In this document: piece after piece, positions 8,023-14,788 of the stretch | Layout: each line of letters begins with the position of its first letter | Position numbering within the stretch: the stretch's first letter is position 1 | From: JADYYB01 sp964402985 | Lineage (GTDB): Bacteria > Pseudomonadota > Alphaproteobacteria > Rhizobiales > Kaistiaceae | DNA: 19,240 bases | Assembly: GCA_964402985.1 (NCBI GenBank) | Contig: CAYOET010000062.1 | Coordinates: forward strand, 1-19,240 | Direction: 5' to 3' | Notes under the pieces: generated by a model | Seen by the model: the letters and a program-made list of their open reading frames with translations, nothing else | What the model was told of the DNA's origin: nothing | Database searches by the model: none | Position numbers and translations under genes: made by a program

Positions 8023-8370
8023 ATGAGCATCAACCGCCACGAACCAAACAAGATCTATTCAAAGGTCGTAGAAGCCAATGGCTTCGTCTTCACCGCCGGG
8101 ATCGTCGCCGACAAGCTCGACGAGGACGTCAAGGGCCAAACTCGCCAGATTCTGGCGGAGATTGACCGCTTGCTTGCGCTCTGCGGGACGAGCAAGGCCG
8201 CGGTCGTATCTGCCACGATCTGGCTCGCGGACATCCGGTCGCGGGAAGCGATGAACGAGATCTGGAGCGCGTGGACCGGCGGCCAGAACGCGCCGGCGCG
8301 GGCGTGCGTCGAGGCCAAGCTCGCCGATGCGCGGATGTCGGTCGAGATCGGCGTCGTTGCGGCGAAGTAG
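8023..8370 (+). CDS. RidA family (YjgF/YER057c/UK114) protein
   Basis: A 115-residue protein with the RidA fold. Characterised members hydrolyse reactive enamine/imine intermediates released by PLP enzymes. The C-terminal signature PARACVEAKLADARMSVEIG is clear. R93 corresponds to the substrate-binding Arg (R105 of E. coli RidA), and E97 lies in the VEA segment as in active members. The N-terminal FTAGIVA segment is also typical. Full length for the family, with a good Shine-Dalgarno AGGGG 7 nt before the ATG. It sits 73 bp after the protease and 95 bp before uup, with no obvious functional tie to either. RidA has many paralogous subfamilies, so no gene symbol is given. Confidence 0.92.
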   Translation: MSINRHEPNKIYSKVVEANGFVFTAGIVADKLDEDVKGQTRQILAEIDRLLALCGTSKAAVVSATIWLADIRSREAMNEIWSAWTGGQNAPARACVEAKLADARMSVEIGVVAAK

Positions 8371-8465
8371 GCGTTGCGTCCTCTTGGTCGCGGCGTTCAG
8401 GAGAGGGGTGACAGCGGGCGTCCGGGTCTCTAACTGAAGGCCCGTCAGAGCCTCCGTTCCCGCCC

Positions 8466-10295
8466 ATGGCCGCCCCGCCGCTCCTCCAGCTTCGCGATAT
8501 CCAGCTCACCTTCGGTGGGAAGCCGCTTCTGTCGGGCGCCGAACTGTCGGTCAGCGCGGGCGAACGGCTGGCGCTCGTCGGACGCAACGGAGCGGGGAAG
8601 TCGACATTCCTCAAGATCGCGGCCGGGCTGATGGAGGCCGATCGCGGCGAACGGTTCCTGCAGCCGTCGGTGACGATGCGCTACCTACCGCAGGAGGCCG
8701 ACCTCTCAGGCCACGACACGATCCTCTCCTTCGTCGAGGCGGGCCTCGCACCGGGCGACGACCCCTACCGCGCGCGGCTCGTTCTCGAGTCGCTCGGGCT
8801 CAGCGGTGAGGCGGGGACCGCCAAGCTCTCGGGCGGGGAGCGGCGGCGGGCGGCGCTGGCGCGGGTGCTGGCGCCCGAGCCGGACATCCTCTTCCTCGAC
8901 GAGCCGACCAACCATCTCGACATCGCGGCGATCGAGGCACTCGAAGCGACGCTCAAGAGCAGCCGCTCGGCGATCGTGCTGATCAGCCACGACCGGCGCT
9001 TCCTCGAGAACCTCTCGCGCGCGACGGTGTGGCTCGACCGCGGCACGACGCGGCGACTCGAGCAGGGGTTCGGTTCGTTCGAGGCGTGGCGCGACCTCGT
9101 CTTCGAGGAGGAGGAGCGCGAGCAGCACAAGCTCGACCGCAAGATCGTCAACGAGGAGCACTGGGTCCGCTACGGCGTGTCGGCGCGGCGGAAGCGCAAC
9201 GTTCGCCGCATGGCCGACCTCCGCGGCCTTCGCGCGGAGCGGAAGCAGAATTTCCAGAATCGCCGCACGGGCAATGTCAGGCTCGCCGCGCAGGAGGGGC
9301 GGGTCTCGGGTCAGGAGATCGTCGTCGCCAAGGACATCTCCAAGCGCTTCGGCGAGCGGCCGATCGTCGACGGCTTCTCGATCACGGTCGAGCGCGGCGA
9401 CCGCATCGGCTTCGTCGGGCCGAACGGCGCGGGGAAGACCACGCTCCTCGCTCTCCTCACCGGAGCGCTCGCGCCCGACAGCGGGACGATCAAGCTCGGC
9501 ACGAACCTCGAACTGGCTACGCTCGACCAGACCCGCGCCAGCCTCGACCCGGAGTCGACGGTCGCCGGGACGCTGACCGACGGGCGGAGCGATACGGTGA
9601 TCGTCGGCGGAGTGGCGCGGCACGTCGTCGGCTACATGAAGGACTTCCTGTTCACGCCCGAGCAGACCCGCGCGCCGGTCAAGGCGCTGTCGGGCGGCGA
9701 GCGTGGGCGCCTGGTGCTGGCCCGTGCGTTGTCGCGGCCGTCGAACGTGCTGGTGCTCGACGAGCCGACCAACGACCTCGACCTCGAGACGCTCGACCTC
9801 CTCCAGGAAATGCTGACCGCCTATCCCGGCACCATCCTGCTCGTGAGCCACGACCGCGATTTCCTCGATCGTGTCGCGACCTCGGTGATCGCGTTCGAGG
9901 GGGACGGCAAGTGGGTCGAGTACGCGGGAGGGTACTCCGACATGGTCGCCCAGCGCGGATACGGCGCCACCGCGCTCGGCAGCCCGAAGGCCGCTGCGGC
10001 ACCGTTGGCGCCGCGCGAGCCGCGCGTCGAGGCCGAGCGCGTGAAGGCGCGGCAGAGGCTCACCTTCGCCGATCAGCATGCGCTGCGGACGCTGCCGCAG
10101 ACGATCGAGAAGCTCACCGCCGAGATCGCGGCGCTGGAGAAGACGCTGACCGATCCGGCCCTCTACCGGCGCGACCCGAAGACATTCGCGGCCACCGGCG
10201 AGAAGCTGGAGGCCCTCCGCAGCGATCTCTCGAACGCCGAGTCGGAGTGGCTGCGCATCGAGATGCTGCGCGAGGAGATCGCAGCGGCGCGGTAG
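8466..10295 (+). CDS. uup: ABC-F family ATPase Uup
   Basis: A soluble 609-residue protein with two nucleotide-binding domains and no membrane domain. ABC-F proteins act on ribosomes, and Uup has also been linked to DNA-related phenotypes. Domain 1 has Walker A GRNGAGKS (39-46), signature LSGGE (121-125) and Walker B LFLDEPTNH (D145, E146). Domain 2 has GPNGAGKT (318-325), LSGGE (408-412) and LVLDEPTND (D432, E433). The interdomain linker (about 205-280) is highly charged and contains RRKRNVRRMADLRGLRAER, as in Uup. The C-terminal extension (about 520-605: LTFADQHALRTLPQTIEKL, then LTDPALY) is the Uup coiled coil that separates it from EttA and other ABC-F proteins. Its stop is 3 bp from the stop of the convergent gene, with no terminator between them. 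Confidence 0.93.
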   Translation: MAAPPLLQLRDIQLTFGGKPLLSGAELSVSAGERLALVGRNGAGKSTFLKIAAGLMEADRGERFLQPSVTMRYLPQEADLSGHDTILSFVEAGLAPGDDPYRARLVLESLGLSGEAGTAKLSGGERRRAALARVLAPEPDILFLDEPTNHLDIAAIEALEATLKSSRSAIVLISHDRRFLENLSRATVWLDRGTTRRLEQGFGSFEAWRDLVFEEEEREQHKLDRKIVNEEHWVRYGVSARRKRNVRRMADLRGLRAERKQNFQNRRTGNVRLAAQEGRVSGQEIVVAKDISKRFGERPIVDGFSITVERGDRIGFVGPNGAGKTTLLALLTGALAPDSGTIKLGTNLELATLDQTRASLDPESTVAGTLTDGRSDTVIVGGVARHVVGYMKDFLFTPEQTRAPVKALSGGERGRLVLARALSRPSNVLVLDEPTNDLDLETLDLLQEMLTAYPGTILLVSHDRDFLDRVATSVIAFEGDGKWVEYAGGYSDMVAQRGYGATALGSPKAAAAPLAPREPRVEAERVKARQRLTFADQHALRTLPQTIEKLTAEIAALEKTLTDPALYRRDPKTFAATGEKLEALRSDLSNAESEWLRIEMLREEIAAAR

Positions 10296-10298
10296 CGA

Positions 10299-11132
10299 CT
10301 ACGCGGCCGGTGCGGGCGCCGGGGCGAAGGTCGTCGCGATGGGGACGATCTGGTAGCGCGCAGCGAGGGCGGCGAGGAAGCCCTCGCGCTCGAGGTCGGC
10401 GAGGATCGCCGACATTGCGCGCTTGAGCGTGAGGTCCCCCTTCCAGAGGCCGAGGGCGAGCGGGTAGCGCTCGATCGGCGGCGGCAGCCAGGCGATGGTC
10501 CAGCTGTTGGTCGCGGCGACCTGCCCCGCGGTGAGCGCCTCGCTGATGCCGGCAGCGAAATTGCCGGCGCGGATTCCATCGGCGAGCGCGGATGCCGAGT
10601 CGACAACGGTGAGATGGGCGCCCTGCTCGCGGAGGTAGCGGCTGAGGCCGAGGCGATCGAGGCCGGTGAGTCCGGCGTAGACGCCGATCGTCTGGCCCGC
10701 GAGGCTCGTAGGCACGGTAGCGGCGACCATCGCCCAGCCCGTCTCGAGTTGGGTTGGCGTAGTGTCGAGGAAGGAGCGGGTGGTCGTTGAGGTGACCACG
10801 CCGCCGGCGAGGACTTGGCACTGCGCGCGCGTCACCCGCCAGTTGCGCGGATTGAAGTCGCGCCCGATCGCCGAGTTGACGTTGAGCGCCAGCCGGACGT
10901 CCATGCGCTTGGCGATCTCGGTCACGAGTTCGACGTCGAAACCAGGCTTGGCCGGGTCGGCCGCGACGAGCGGCGGGTAGTCGGACGGCACGCAGACGCG
11001 AAGGACTCCGGCGCGATCGACCTCGGCGCGCGAGGTGTCAGGCGGCAGCAGGTAGACCGCGAGCAGCAGCCCGAAGATCACGCCCACGGTGAGGACGTCG
11101 CTGACCCAGGTGCGCTCGCGATTCCTGCTCAT
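10299..11132 (-). CDS. Membrane-anchored solute-binding-like protein (SBP_bac_3 type)
   Basis: A 277-residue protein with a short basic N-terminus, one hydrophobic segment (about 12-30, no lipobox Cys, so an uncleaved anchor or signal peptide), then a periplasmic binding-protein-like domain. That domain starts GVLRVCVPSDYPPLV and has PGFDVELVTEIAKRM, a typical family 3 layout. Further segments are NPRNWRVTRAQCQVLAGG and TRSFLDTTPTQLETGWAMV, and the C-terminus is Pro/Ala-rich. It is the last gene of a set with an ABC-2 permease and an ATPase, 25 nt after the permease. Solute-binding proteins normally serve importers, whereas ABC-2 systems are usually exporters, so its role here is unclear. Similar gene sets occur next to PQQ-dependent dehydrogenase genes in methylotrophs and pseudomonads, but no such dehydrogenase is visible here. 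Confidence 0.75.
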   Translation of the reverse strand: MSRNRERTWVSDVLTVGVIFGLLLAVYLLPPDTSRAEVDRAGVLRVCVPSDYPPLVAADPAKPGFDVELVTEIAKRMDVRLALNVNSAIGRDFNPRNWRVTRAQCQVLAGGVVTSTTTRSFLDTTPTQLETGWAMVAATVPTSLAGQTIGVYAGLTGLDRLGLSRYLREQGAHLTVVDSASALADGIRAGNFAAGISEALTAGQVAATNSWTIAWLPPPIERYPLALGLWKGDLTLKRAMSAILADLEREGFLAALAARYQIVPIATTFAPAPAPAA

Positions 11133-11157
11133 GACGGCCGACCGGGAAGCGCGCGCA

Positions 11158-11958
11158 TCACGCCCTCCGGAAATCCCAGAGCGCGACCACGAAGAAGCCG
11201 ATTGCCATGGCGAGGACGACGAGCGGGCCGCGGATCGGGTCGAACTGGTTGAAGTTGATGAGGATGCCGCGGAGGAGATCCACGGCGTAGGTGAGAGGAT
11301 TGATCTCGACCAGGAACACCAGCCACTCGGGATAGAGGACGCGGGTCTGGGCGCTGGTCAGCGCGGGGTCGAGCGGAAAGATCGAGCTCGAGGTGAAATA
11401 GAGCGGCAGGATCACCGCGTTGGCGAAGACGCCAAAGCCCTCGAAGCTGCGGATGCGGTTGGCGATGATCACGCCGAGCGAGGTGAGGCCGAAGGCGAGG
11501 AGGAACATCCAGCCGAGCGCCTGGAAGATGTCGCTCCAGCTGAAGGCGACGTCGGCGAAGCGCGCCAGCACGAGAACGAGGAGGCCGTGCATCAGCGCGA
11601 CGGTGGCGCCGCCGAGCACCTTGCCGAGGAGGATGAGGGCGCGCGGCATCGGCGAGACCAGCACCTCGCGCAGGAAGCCGAACTCGCGGTCCCAGATCAC
11701 CGACACCGCGGACTGCACCGAGGTGTACATGATGTTGAGCACGACGACCGCCGGAAAGATGAACTGGAGGTAGGTGTAGGGAACGACGAAGCGGACCTCG
11801 CCATAGACCTCGCCGCGGAAATAGGGGTTGAGGCCGATGCCGAGAATGAGCACCCAGAGGAGCGGCCGGCTGACGCCGCCGACCAGCTGGCCGCGGTCGC
11901 GAAGCGCCCGCTTCACCTCGCGCAGCCAGATCGCGTAGAGCCCGCCCAACTGTCCCAA
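11158..11958 (-). CDS. ABC-2 type transporter permease
   Basis: A 266-residue inner-membrane permease with about six hydrophobic segments. It begins LGQLGGLYAIWLREVKRALR and contains SVIWDREFGFLREVLVSPMP, the typical ABC-2 region after the second membrane helix. It also has SIFPLDPAL and INPLTYAVDLLRG near the C-terminus, both usual for NodJ/DrrB-like permeases. The substrate cannot be told from sequence. I chose a TTG start at 11956-11958 because it begins exactly where homology to this family starts and has a purine-rich GGGGGGAG 4 nt upstream. The open frame continues farther upstream into the ATPase gene, but that part is a shadow. It lies 17 nt downstream of the ATPase stop, in one transcription unit. 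Confidence 0.88.
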   Translation of the reverse strand: MGQLGGLYAIWLREVKRALRDRGQLVGGVSRPLLWVLILGIGLNPYFRGEVYGEVRFVVPYTYLQFIFPAVVVLNIMYTSVQSAVSVIWDREFGFLREVLVSPMPRALILLGKVLGGATVALMHGLLVLVLARFADVAFSWSDIFQALGWMFLLAFGLTSLGVIIANRIRSFEGFGVFANAVILPLYFTSSSIFPLDPALTSAQTRVLYPEWLVFLVEINPLTYAVDLLRGILINFNQFDPIRGPLVVLAMAIGFFVVALWDFRRA

Positions 11959-11962
11959 GAAT

Positions 11963-11970
11963 CTCCCCCC
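11963..11970 (-). promoter_or_regulatory. Shine-Dalgarno site deciding the TTG start of the permease
   Basis: GGGGGGAG on the minus strand, 4 nt before TTG 11958. No ATG or GTG lies in a suitable position near the start of homology, so this site supports the rare TTG start. Confidence 0.5.
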
Positions 11971-11975
11971 AGTCT

Positions 11976-13001
11976 CTAGCGAGTGTGTTCGCCGCCGCGG
12001 CGGCCGAAGGCATAAGTGCGCGCGCGCTGGCTGGCCGCCTGGTCGCGGAGCTCGCGGCCGGTGAGGTTGAGGAACACCGTCTCCAGGCTCGGCTTGTCGA
12101 TGGTGAGTTGCGAGAGGCGGCTGCCGAACTCGCCGAGGAAGGCGTCCTCGCTGACGCCGTTTGCGATCGGAACCAGGATCTCGCCCGAGGCCGCTCCGCC
12201 GTTCGCTTCCTTGCGCCGCGCCTCCGGGTAACGGGCGAGGATCGCCTGGCCACTGCCCTCGTCGCGGGGGACGACGCGGATGAACTCGCGTCCATGCGCC
12301 GATTTCAACGCCCCCGGCGTGTCGACCACCAGCACCTTGCCGTGGTCGATGATGCCGACCCGATCGCAGGTCTCGACTTCCTCGATGTAGTGGGTGGTGA
12401 CGATGACGGTGAGTCCGCGCTGGCGGCGGATATCGTCGACATAGGTCCAGATGCGGTCGCGCGACTGGGCGTCGAGGCCGACGGTCGGCTCGTCGAGGAA
12501 GAGGACCGAGGCGTCGTGGATCAGCGCACGGGCGATCTCGACCCGGCGCTTCATGCCGGGCGAGAGCGTGCGCACCAGGCGATCCTTCCACTCGCTGAGT
12601 TGAACGACTTCGAGCATCTCGGGGATGCGGCGGCGGCGCTCGGCGAGCGGGACCTGGAAGACGAGGCCGTGGAAGTTGAGGTTCTCGTATACCGTCAGGC
12701 GGTCGTCGAGACTCGGCTCCTGGAACACCACGCCGAGATGCTTGCGCGCACGCAACGGGTGGCGGACGACGTCGTAGCCGGCAAGCTTGGCGATTCCGGC
12801 GTCGGGCTTGATGATGGTGCAGAGAATGTGGATCAGCGTGGTCTTGCCGGCGCCGTTCGGGCCGACCAGGGCGAAGAGCTCGCCGCGCTTGATGGTAAGG
12901 TCGATGGCGTCGAGCGCGAGCGTGCGTCCGTAGCGCTTGGTCACGCCCGTGATCGAGACGGCCGCTTCGGCGGCCCCGGCTTCGGATGTCGCCTCTGCCA
13001 T
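11976..13001 (-). CDS. ABC transporter ATP-binding protein (DrrA/NodI-like)
   Basis: A 341-residue ATPase partner of the ABC-2 permease. It carries ITGVTKRYG (17-25), Walker A GPNGAGKT (47-54), Q-loop FQEPSLDDRLT (Q94), signature LSPGM (147-151 region, MKRRVEIARAL after it), Walker B VLFLDEP (D170, E171), D-loop VGLDAQSRD and switch His in TTHYIEE (H204). The region after about 235 is a C-terminal extension common in DrrA-type exporter ATPases (DKPSLETVFLNLTGRELRD). LSPGM in place of LSGGQ is usual for this subfamily. ATG 13001 is the first plausible start upstream of the domain. A longer in-frame extension to 13364 lacks homology and crosses a hairpin at 13253-13282. It is the first gene of the three-gene set. 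Confidence 0.9.
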   Translation of the reverse strand: MAEATSEAGAAEAAVSITGVTKRYGRTLALDAIDLTIKRGELFALVGPNGAGKTTLIHILCTIIKPDAGIAKLAGYDVVRHPLRARKHLGVVFQEPSLDDRLTVYENLNFHGLVFQVPLAERRRRIPEMLEVVQLSEWKDRLVRTLSPGMKRRVEIARALIHDASVLFLDEPTVGLDAQSRDRIWTYVDDIRRQRGLTVIVTTHYIEEVETCDRVGIIDHGKVLVVDTPGALKSAHGREFIRVVPRDEGSGQAILARYPEARRKEANGGAASGEILVPIANGVSEDAFLGEFGSRLSQLTIDKPSLETVFLNLTGRELRDQAASQRARTYAFGRRGGEHTR

Positions 13002-13335
13002 CGCTATGGACCCGCTACAGCGGTGAAGCCCGCGTCGTCGTGGATCGTCTGCAGGGAGCCAACGGCGAGGGGCGCGCCGATCGCCTGGTCGAGCGCGGTG
13101 GGGGCCGTCGTACGGTTGTTGTGGGCAAGGGTGGCGGCCGGCCACACAGACACCGTAGCCGGCGCGACAAGCGTTCCAAGGGTGTGGCTCAGAAGGGCCC
13201 GGACCATGTCGATTCCAAAGGCGAGAATGGGGTCCGCCAGGTTGAGAACGAAGCAGGCGGGTTCCCAGAGAAACCCGCCTGCCTCCAAACGTGGCGTCAC
13301 GGCTGTTCAAGGATGACAGCTGAGGGATCAGCGCG
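13002..13335. other. Intergenic region between the ABC set and the phosphorelay operon
   Basis: This 334-bp stretch holds a strong hairpin at 13253-13282 and must contain the promoter of the ABC set, although no convincing -35/-10 pair is visible. An open frame on the minus strand (13300 to 13004, GTG start, 98 residues; 67 residues from ATG 13207) ends 2 bp before the ATPase ATG and has G/C-rich third positions. It resembles no family I know, and its first part lies in the hairpin. I do not call it a gene, but a short leader peptide starting at 13207 cannot be excluded. Confidence 0.45.
13253..13282 (-). terminator. Probable rho-independent terminator of the phosphorelay operon
   Basis: Perfect 11-bp inverted repeat GCAGGCGGGTT (13253-13263) and AACCCGCCTGC (13272-13282) with an 8-nt loop. 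On the minus strand it is followed by TTCGTTCTC, moderately T-rich. It lies 53 bp beyond the stop of the last operon gene at 13336, the expected position. Confidence 0.65.
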
Positions 13336-13782
13336 TCAAGCAGACGCACGCAGACACGAGGCACCTGCCGCGGGGATCCTCGGCTTCGTGTCGACCGCGA
13401 TGCCGAGCCGTTCGGGGTCGATCGGCCTGGCGATGAAATCGTCGCCGCCGAGCCGGCGCGCGCGCAGGAGGTTGGTCGGATCGCGCTCAGCGGACAGGCA
13501 GACGATGGGCAGCGAGAGGAAGCGGCGCGACTGACGGATGATGCGCGCGATCTCGAAGCCGCTGGCGCTGGGCATCTGCATATCGAGGAGCACGAGGTCG
13601 GGCGCGGAGGAGATCATGGCGGCCATGGCCTGTGCCGGGTCCGATACCGCCTGGGCGGTCATCCCGGCCTTCTCGACGGCGATGACGTAGGTCTCGGCGA
13701 GCAGCTCGTCGTCGTCGATGATGAGGACCGAGAAGGCCTCCCGGCGGTCGGGCCAGATAAGGTCGCTCAGCCACTCGGCCAA
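13336..13782 (-). CDS. Receiver domain protein (intact 3' part of a dual-receiver gene)
   Basis: The intact open frame encodes 148 residues with one complete receiver domain: FSVLIIDDDELLAETY (acidic pair D23-D24), phospho-acceptor D67 in LVLLDMQMP, S97 in VCLSAE, and GGDDFIARPID, where the usual conserved Lys is Arg119. There is no output domain; the short tail after PERLGIAV has no recognisable fold. The first in-frame start is a TTG at 13782 with no Shine-Dalgarno sequence. The first ten residues (AEWLSDLIWP) look like the last helix of a preceding receiver, so this is probably the second half of the longer gene starting at 14110 rather than a separate gene. Confidence 0.75.
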   Translation of the reverse strand: MAEWLSDLIWPDRREAFSVLIIDDDELLAETYVIAVEKAGMTAQAVSDPAQAMAAMISSAPDLVLLDMQMPSASGFEIARIIRQSRRFLSLPIVCLSAERDPTNLLRARRLGGDDFIARPIDPERLGIAVDTKPRIPAAGASCLRASA

Positions 13783-14110
13783 TTCGCTGACGTCGATCGG
13801 GCGGCCGACGACGGCGTCGACGCCGGCGCGGCGGCGGTCAGCTTGGCGGCGAAGGAATCGTCGTTGGAAACGAGGATCGCGGGACGCCGGCCGCCGAGCT
13901 CCTCGACCCGGGCGAGGGGGCTGCGGAAGCGTCGCTGACGACGACCGCCGCGGCGCCCTCGACGGCGGTCGCTGGCACCGGCTGAGAGCCTAGAGTCCAG
14001 AGGATCGAAGACAGCACGGCGACGCAGTCGGGCGTGTCGGCGACGGCGACACGCGGGCGGAGCGCTTCGCCTGGGGCTCGGTTCGGCCGGCCGGGTGGTT
14101 GCACGCCCAT
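13336..14110 (-). pseudogene. Dual-receiver response regulator disrupted by two apparent 1-nt deletions
   Basis: Reading from ATG 14110, which has AGGGG 5 nt upstream and lies 13 nt after the Hpt stop, frame 1 gives MGVQPPGRPNRAPGE, then LRPRVAVADTPDCVAVLSSI and AAAVVVSDASAA. Sense then moves to a second frame near the G5 run at 13916-13920 (LARVEELGGRRPAILVSNDD, SFAAKLTAA). It moves to a third near 13826-13836 (AGVDAVVGRPIDVSELAEW), which continues into the intact receiver. The span is 775 nt; adding one base at each break gives 777 nt, or 258 residues, with two receivers in tandem. The N-terminal receiver is degenerate: it lacks the early acidic pair, and its conserved Lys is Arg in GRPID. 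The breaks may be assembly errors in GC-rich runs or real mutations. Confidence 0.7.
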
Positions 14111-14123
14111 CGTCCCCTGGCCG

Positions 14124-14426
14124 TTAGGCCGCCTTGCGGATCTCGGATACCAGCGCCTGACAGCGCTCGACCAGTTCGCCGTCGCCATGGCCCTCGAGGA
14201 GGTCCTCGAGTTCCGAAGCGCGGGCGCTGATCTCGGCGAAACCGAACGTGCCGCCAGCGCCAGCGAGCCGATGCGCGATCTGGCGGAGCTGCGCGGCGAG
14301 GTCGGAGGGGCCGGCGCCGGTGCGGAGATCCTCGGCCATGCCTTCGATGGCGGCGGTATCGGCGAGAGCGCGCTCGCGGAAGCGCTCGCGGAGTTCGCGG
14401 AGGCGATCCTCGAAGCTGTCGCTCAT
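14124..14426 (-). CDS. Hpt domain phosphotransfer protein
   Basis: A 100-residue all-helical histidine phosphotransfer protein. The phospho-accepting His is H52 in AHRLAGAGGTFGF, the usual HRLAGAGGTFGF signature of alphaproteobacterial Hpt proteins. Later, ISARASELEDLLEG forms the following helix. It likely passes phosphate between the hybrid kinase receiver and the stand-alone receivers encoded beside it. Its ATG overlaps the stop of the upstream receiver gene (ATGA), which implies translational coupling, and GGAAG lies 8 nt before the ATG. Full length for a single Hpt domain, with no fused partner. Confidence 0.9.
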   Translation of the reverse strand: MSDSFEDRLRELRERFRERALADTAAIEGMAEDLRTGAGPSDLAAQLRQIAHRLAGAGGTFGFAEISARASELEDLLEGHGDGELVERCQALVSEIRKAA

Positions 14427-14788
14427 GCTGCGATCTTCCGTCTGACGGTGGCGGCGAGGCCCATCGGGTCGAAGGGCTTGGTGATGACGTCGAGCGCGCC
14501 GAGCGAGATGTAATGCTTGATCTCGTGGGACTGGGCGCGGGCGGTGATGAAGATCACGGGGATGCTGCTCGTCGCCGCGTTCTGGCGCAGCCGGGCGAGC
14601 GTGGTCGGCCCGTCCATCGAGGGCATCATCACATCGAGGAGGATGGCGTCGGGGCGCCAGTCGGCGGCGGTGGTCAGCGCTGCGGCGCCCGAAGACTCGG
14701 TGCGCACCTCGAACTCGGGGTCGAGCTCGAGGGCCATGCTGGCGATGGTGCGGATGTCCGCCTCGTCGTCAACGTAGAGCACTTTCAT
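14423..14788 (-). CDS. Single-domain response regulator (REC only)
   Basis: A 121-residue CheY-like receiver with all key residues: D7-D8 in VLYVDDEADIR, phospho-acceptor D52 in ILLDVMMPSMDG, T82 in FITARAQ and K104 in VITKPFDP. There is no output domain, so it acts through protein contacts or as a phosphate shuttle in the relay. ATG 14788 has AAGG 6 nt upstream, inside the end of the kinase gene; the two genes overlap by 20 bp. The open frame extends farther upstream (to 14971), but that part is a shadow of the kinase gene. Its stop overlaps the Hpt start. Confidence 0.92.
   Translation of the reverse strand: MKVLYVDDEADIRTIASMALELDPEFEVRTESSGAAALTTAADWRPDAILLDVMMPSMDGPTTLARLRQNAATSSIPVIFITARAQSHEIKHYISLGALDVITKPFDPMGLAATVRRKIAA

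Noticed and set aside
8706..10079. A 457-codon open frame on the minus strand opposite uup
   Set aside because: Shadow frame without motifs; uup is unambiguous on the plus strand.
13081..13200. GGAAC on the minus strand as an EcfG-type promoter for the ABC set
   Set aside because: No matching CGTT-type -10 element lies at the required 16-17 bp spacing.
13004..13300. A 98-codon minus-strand frame ending 2 bp before the ABC ATPase start
   Set aside because: It begins inside the terminator hairpin from a GTG without a Shine-Dalgarno sequence and matches no family I know. A shorter version from ATG 13207 remains possible but unsupported.
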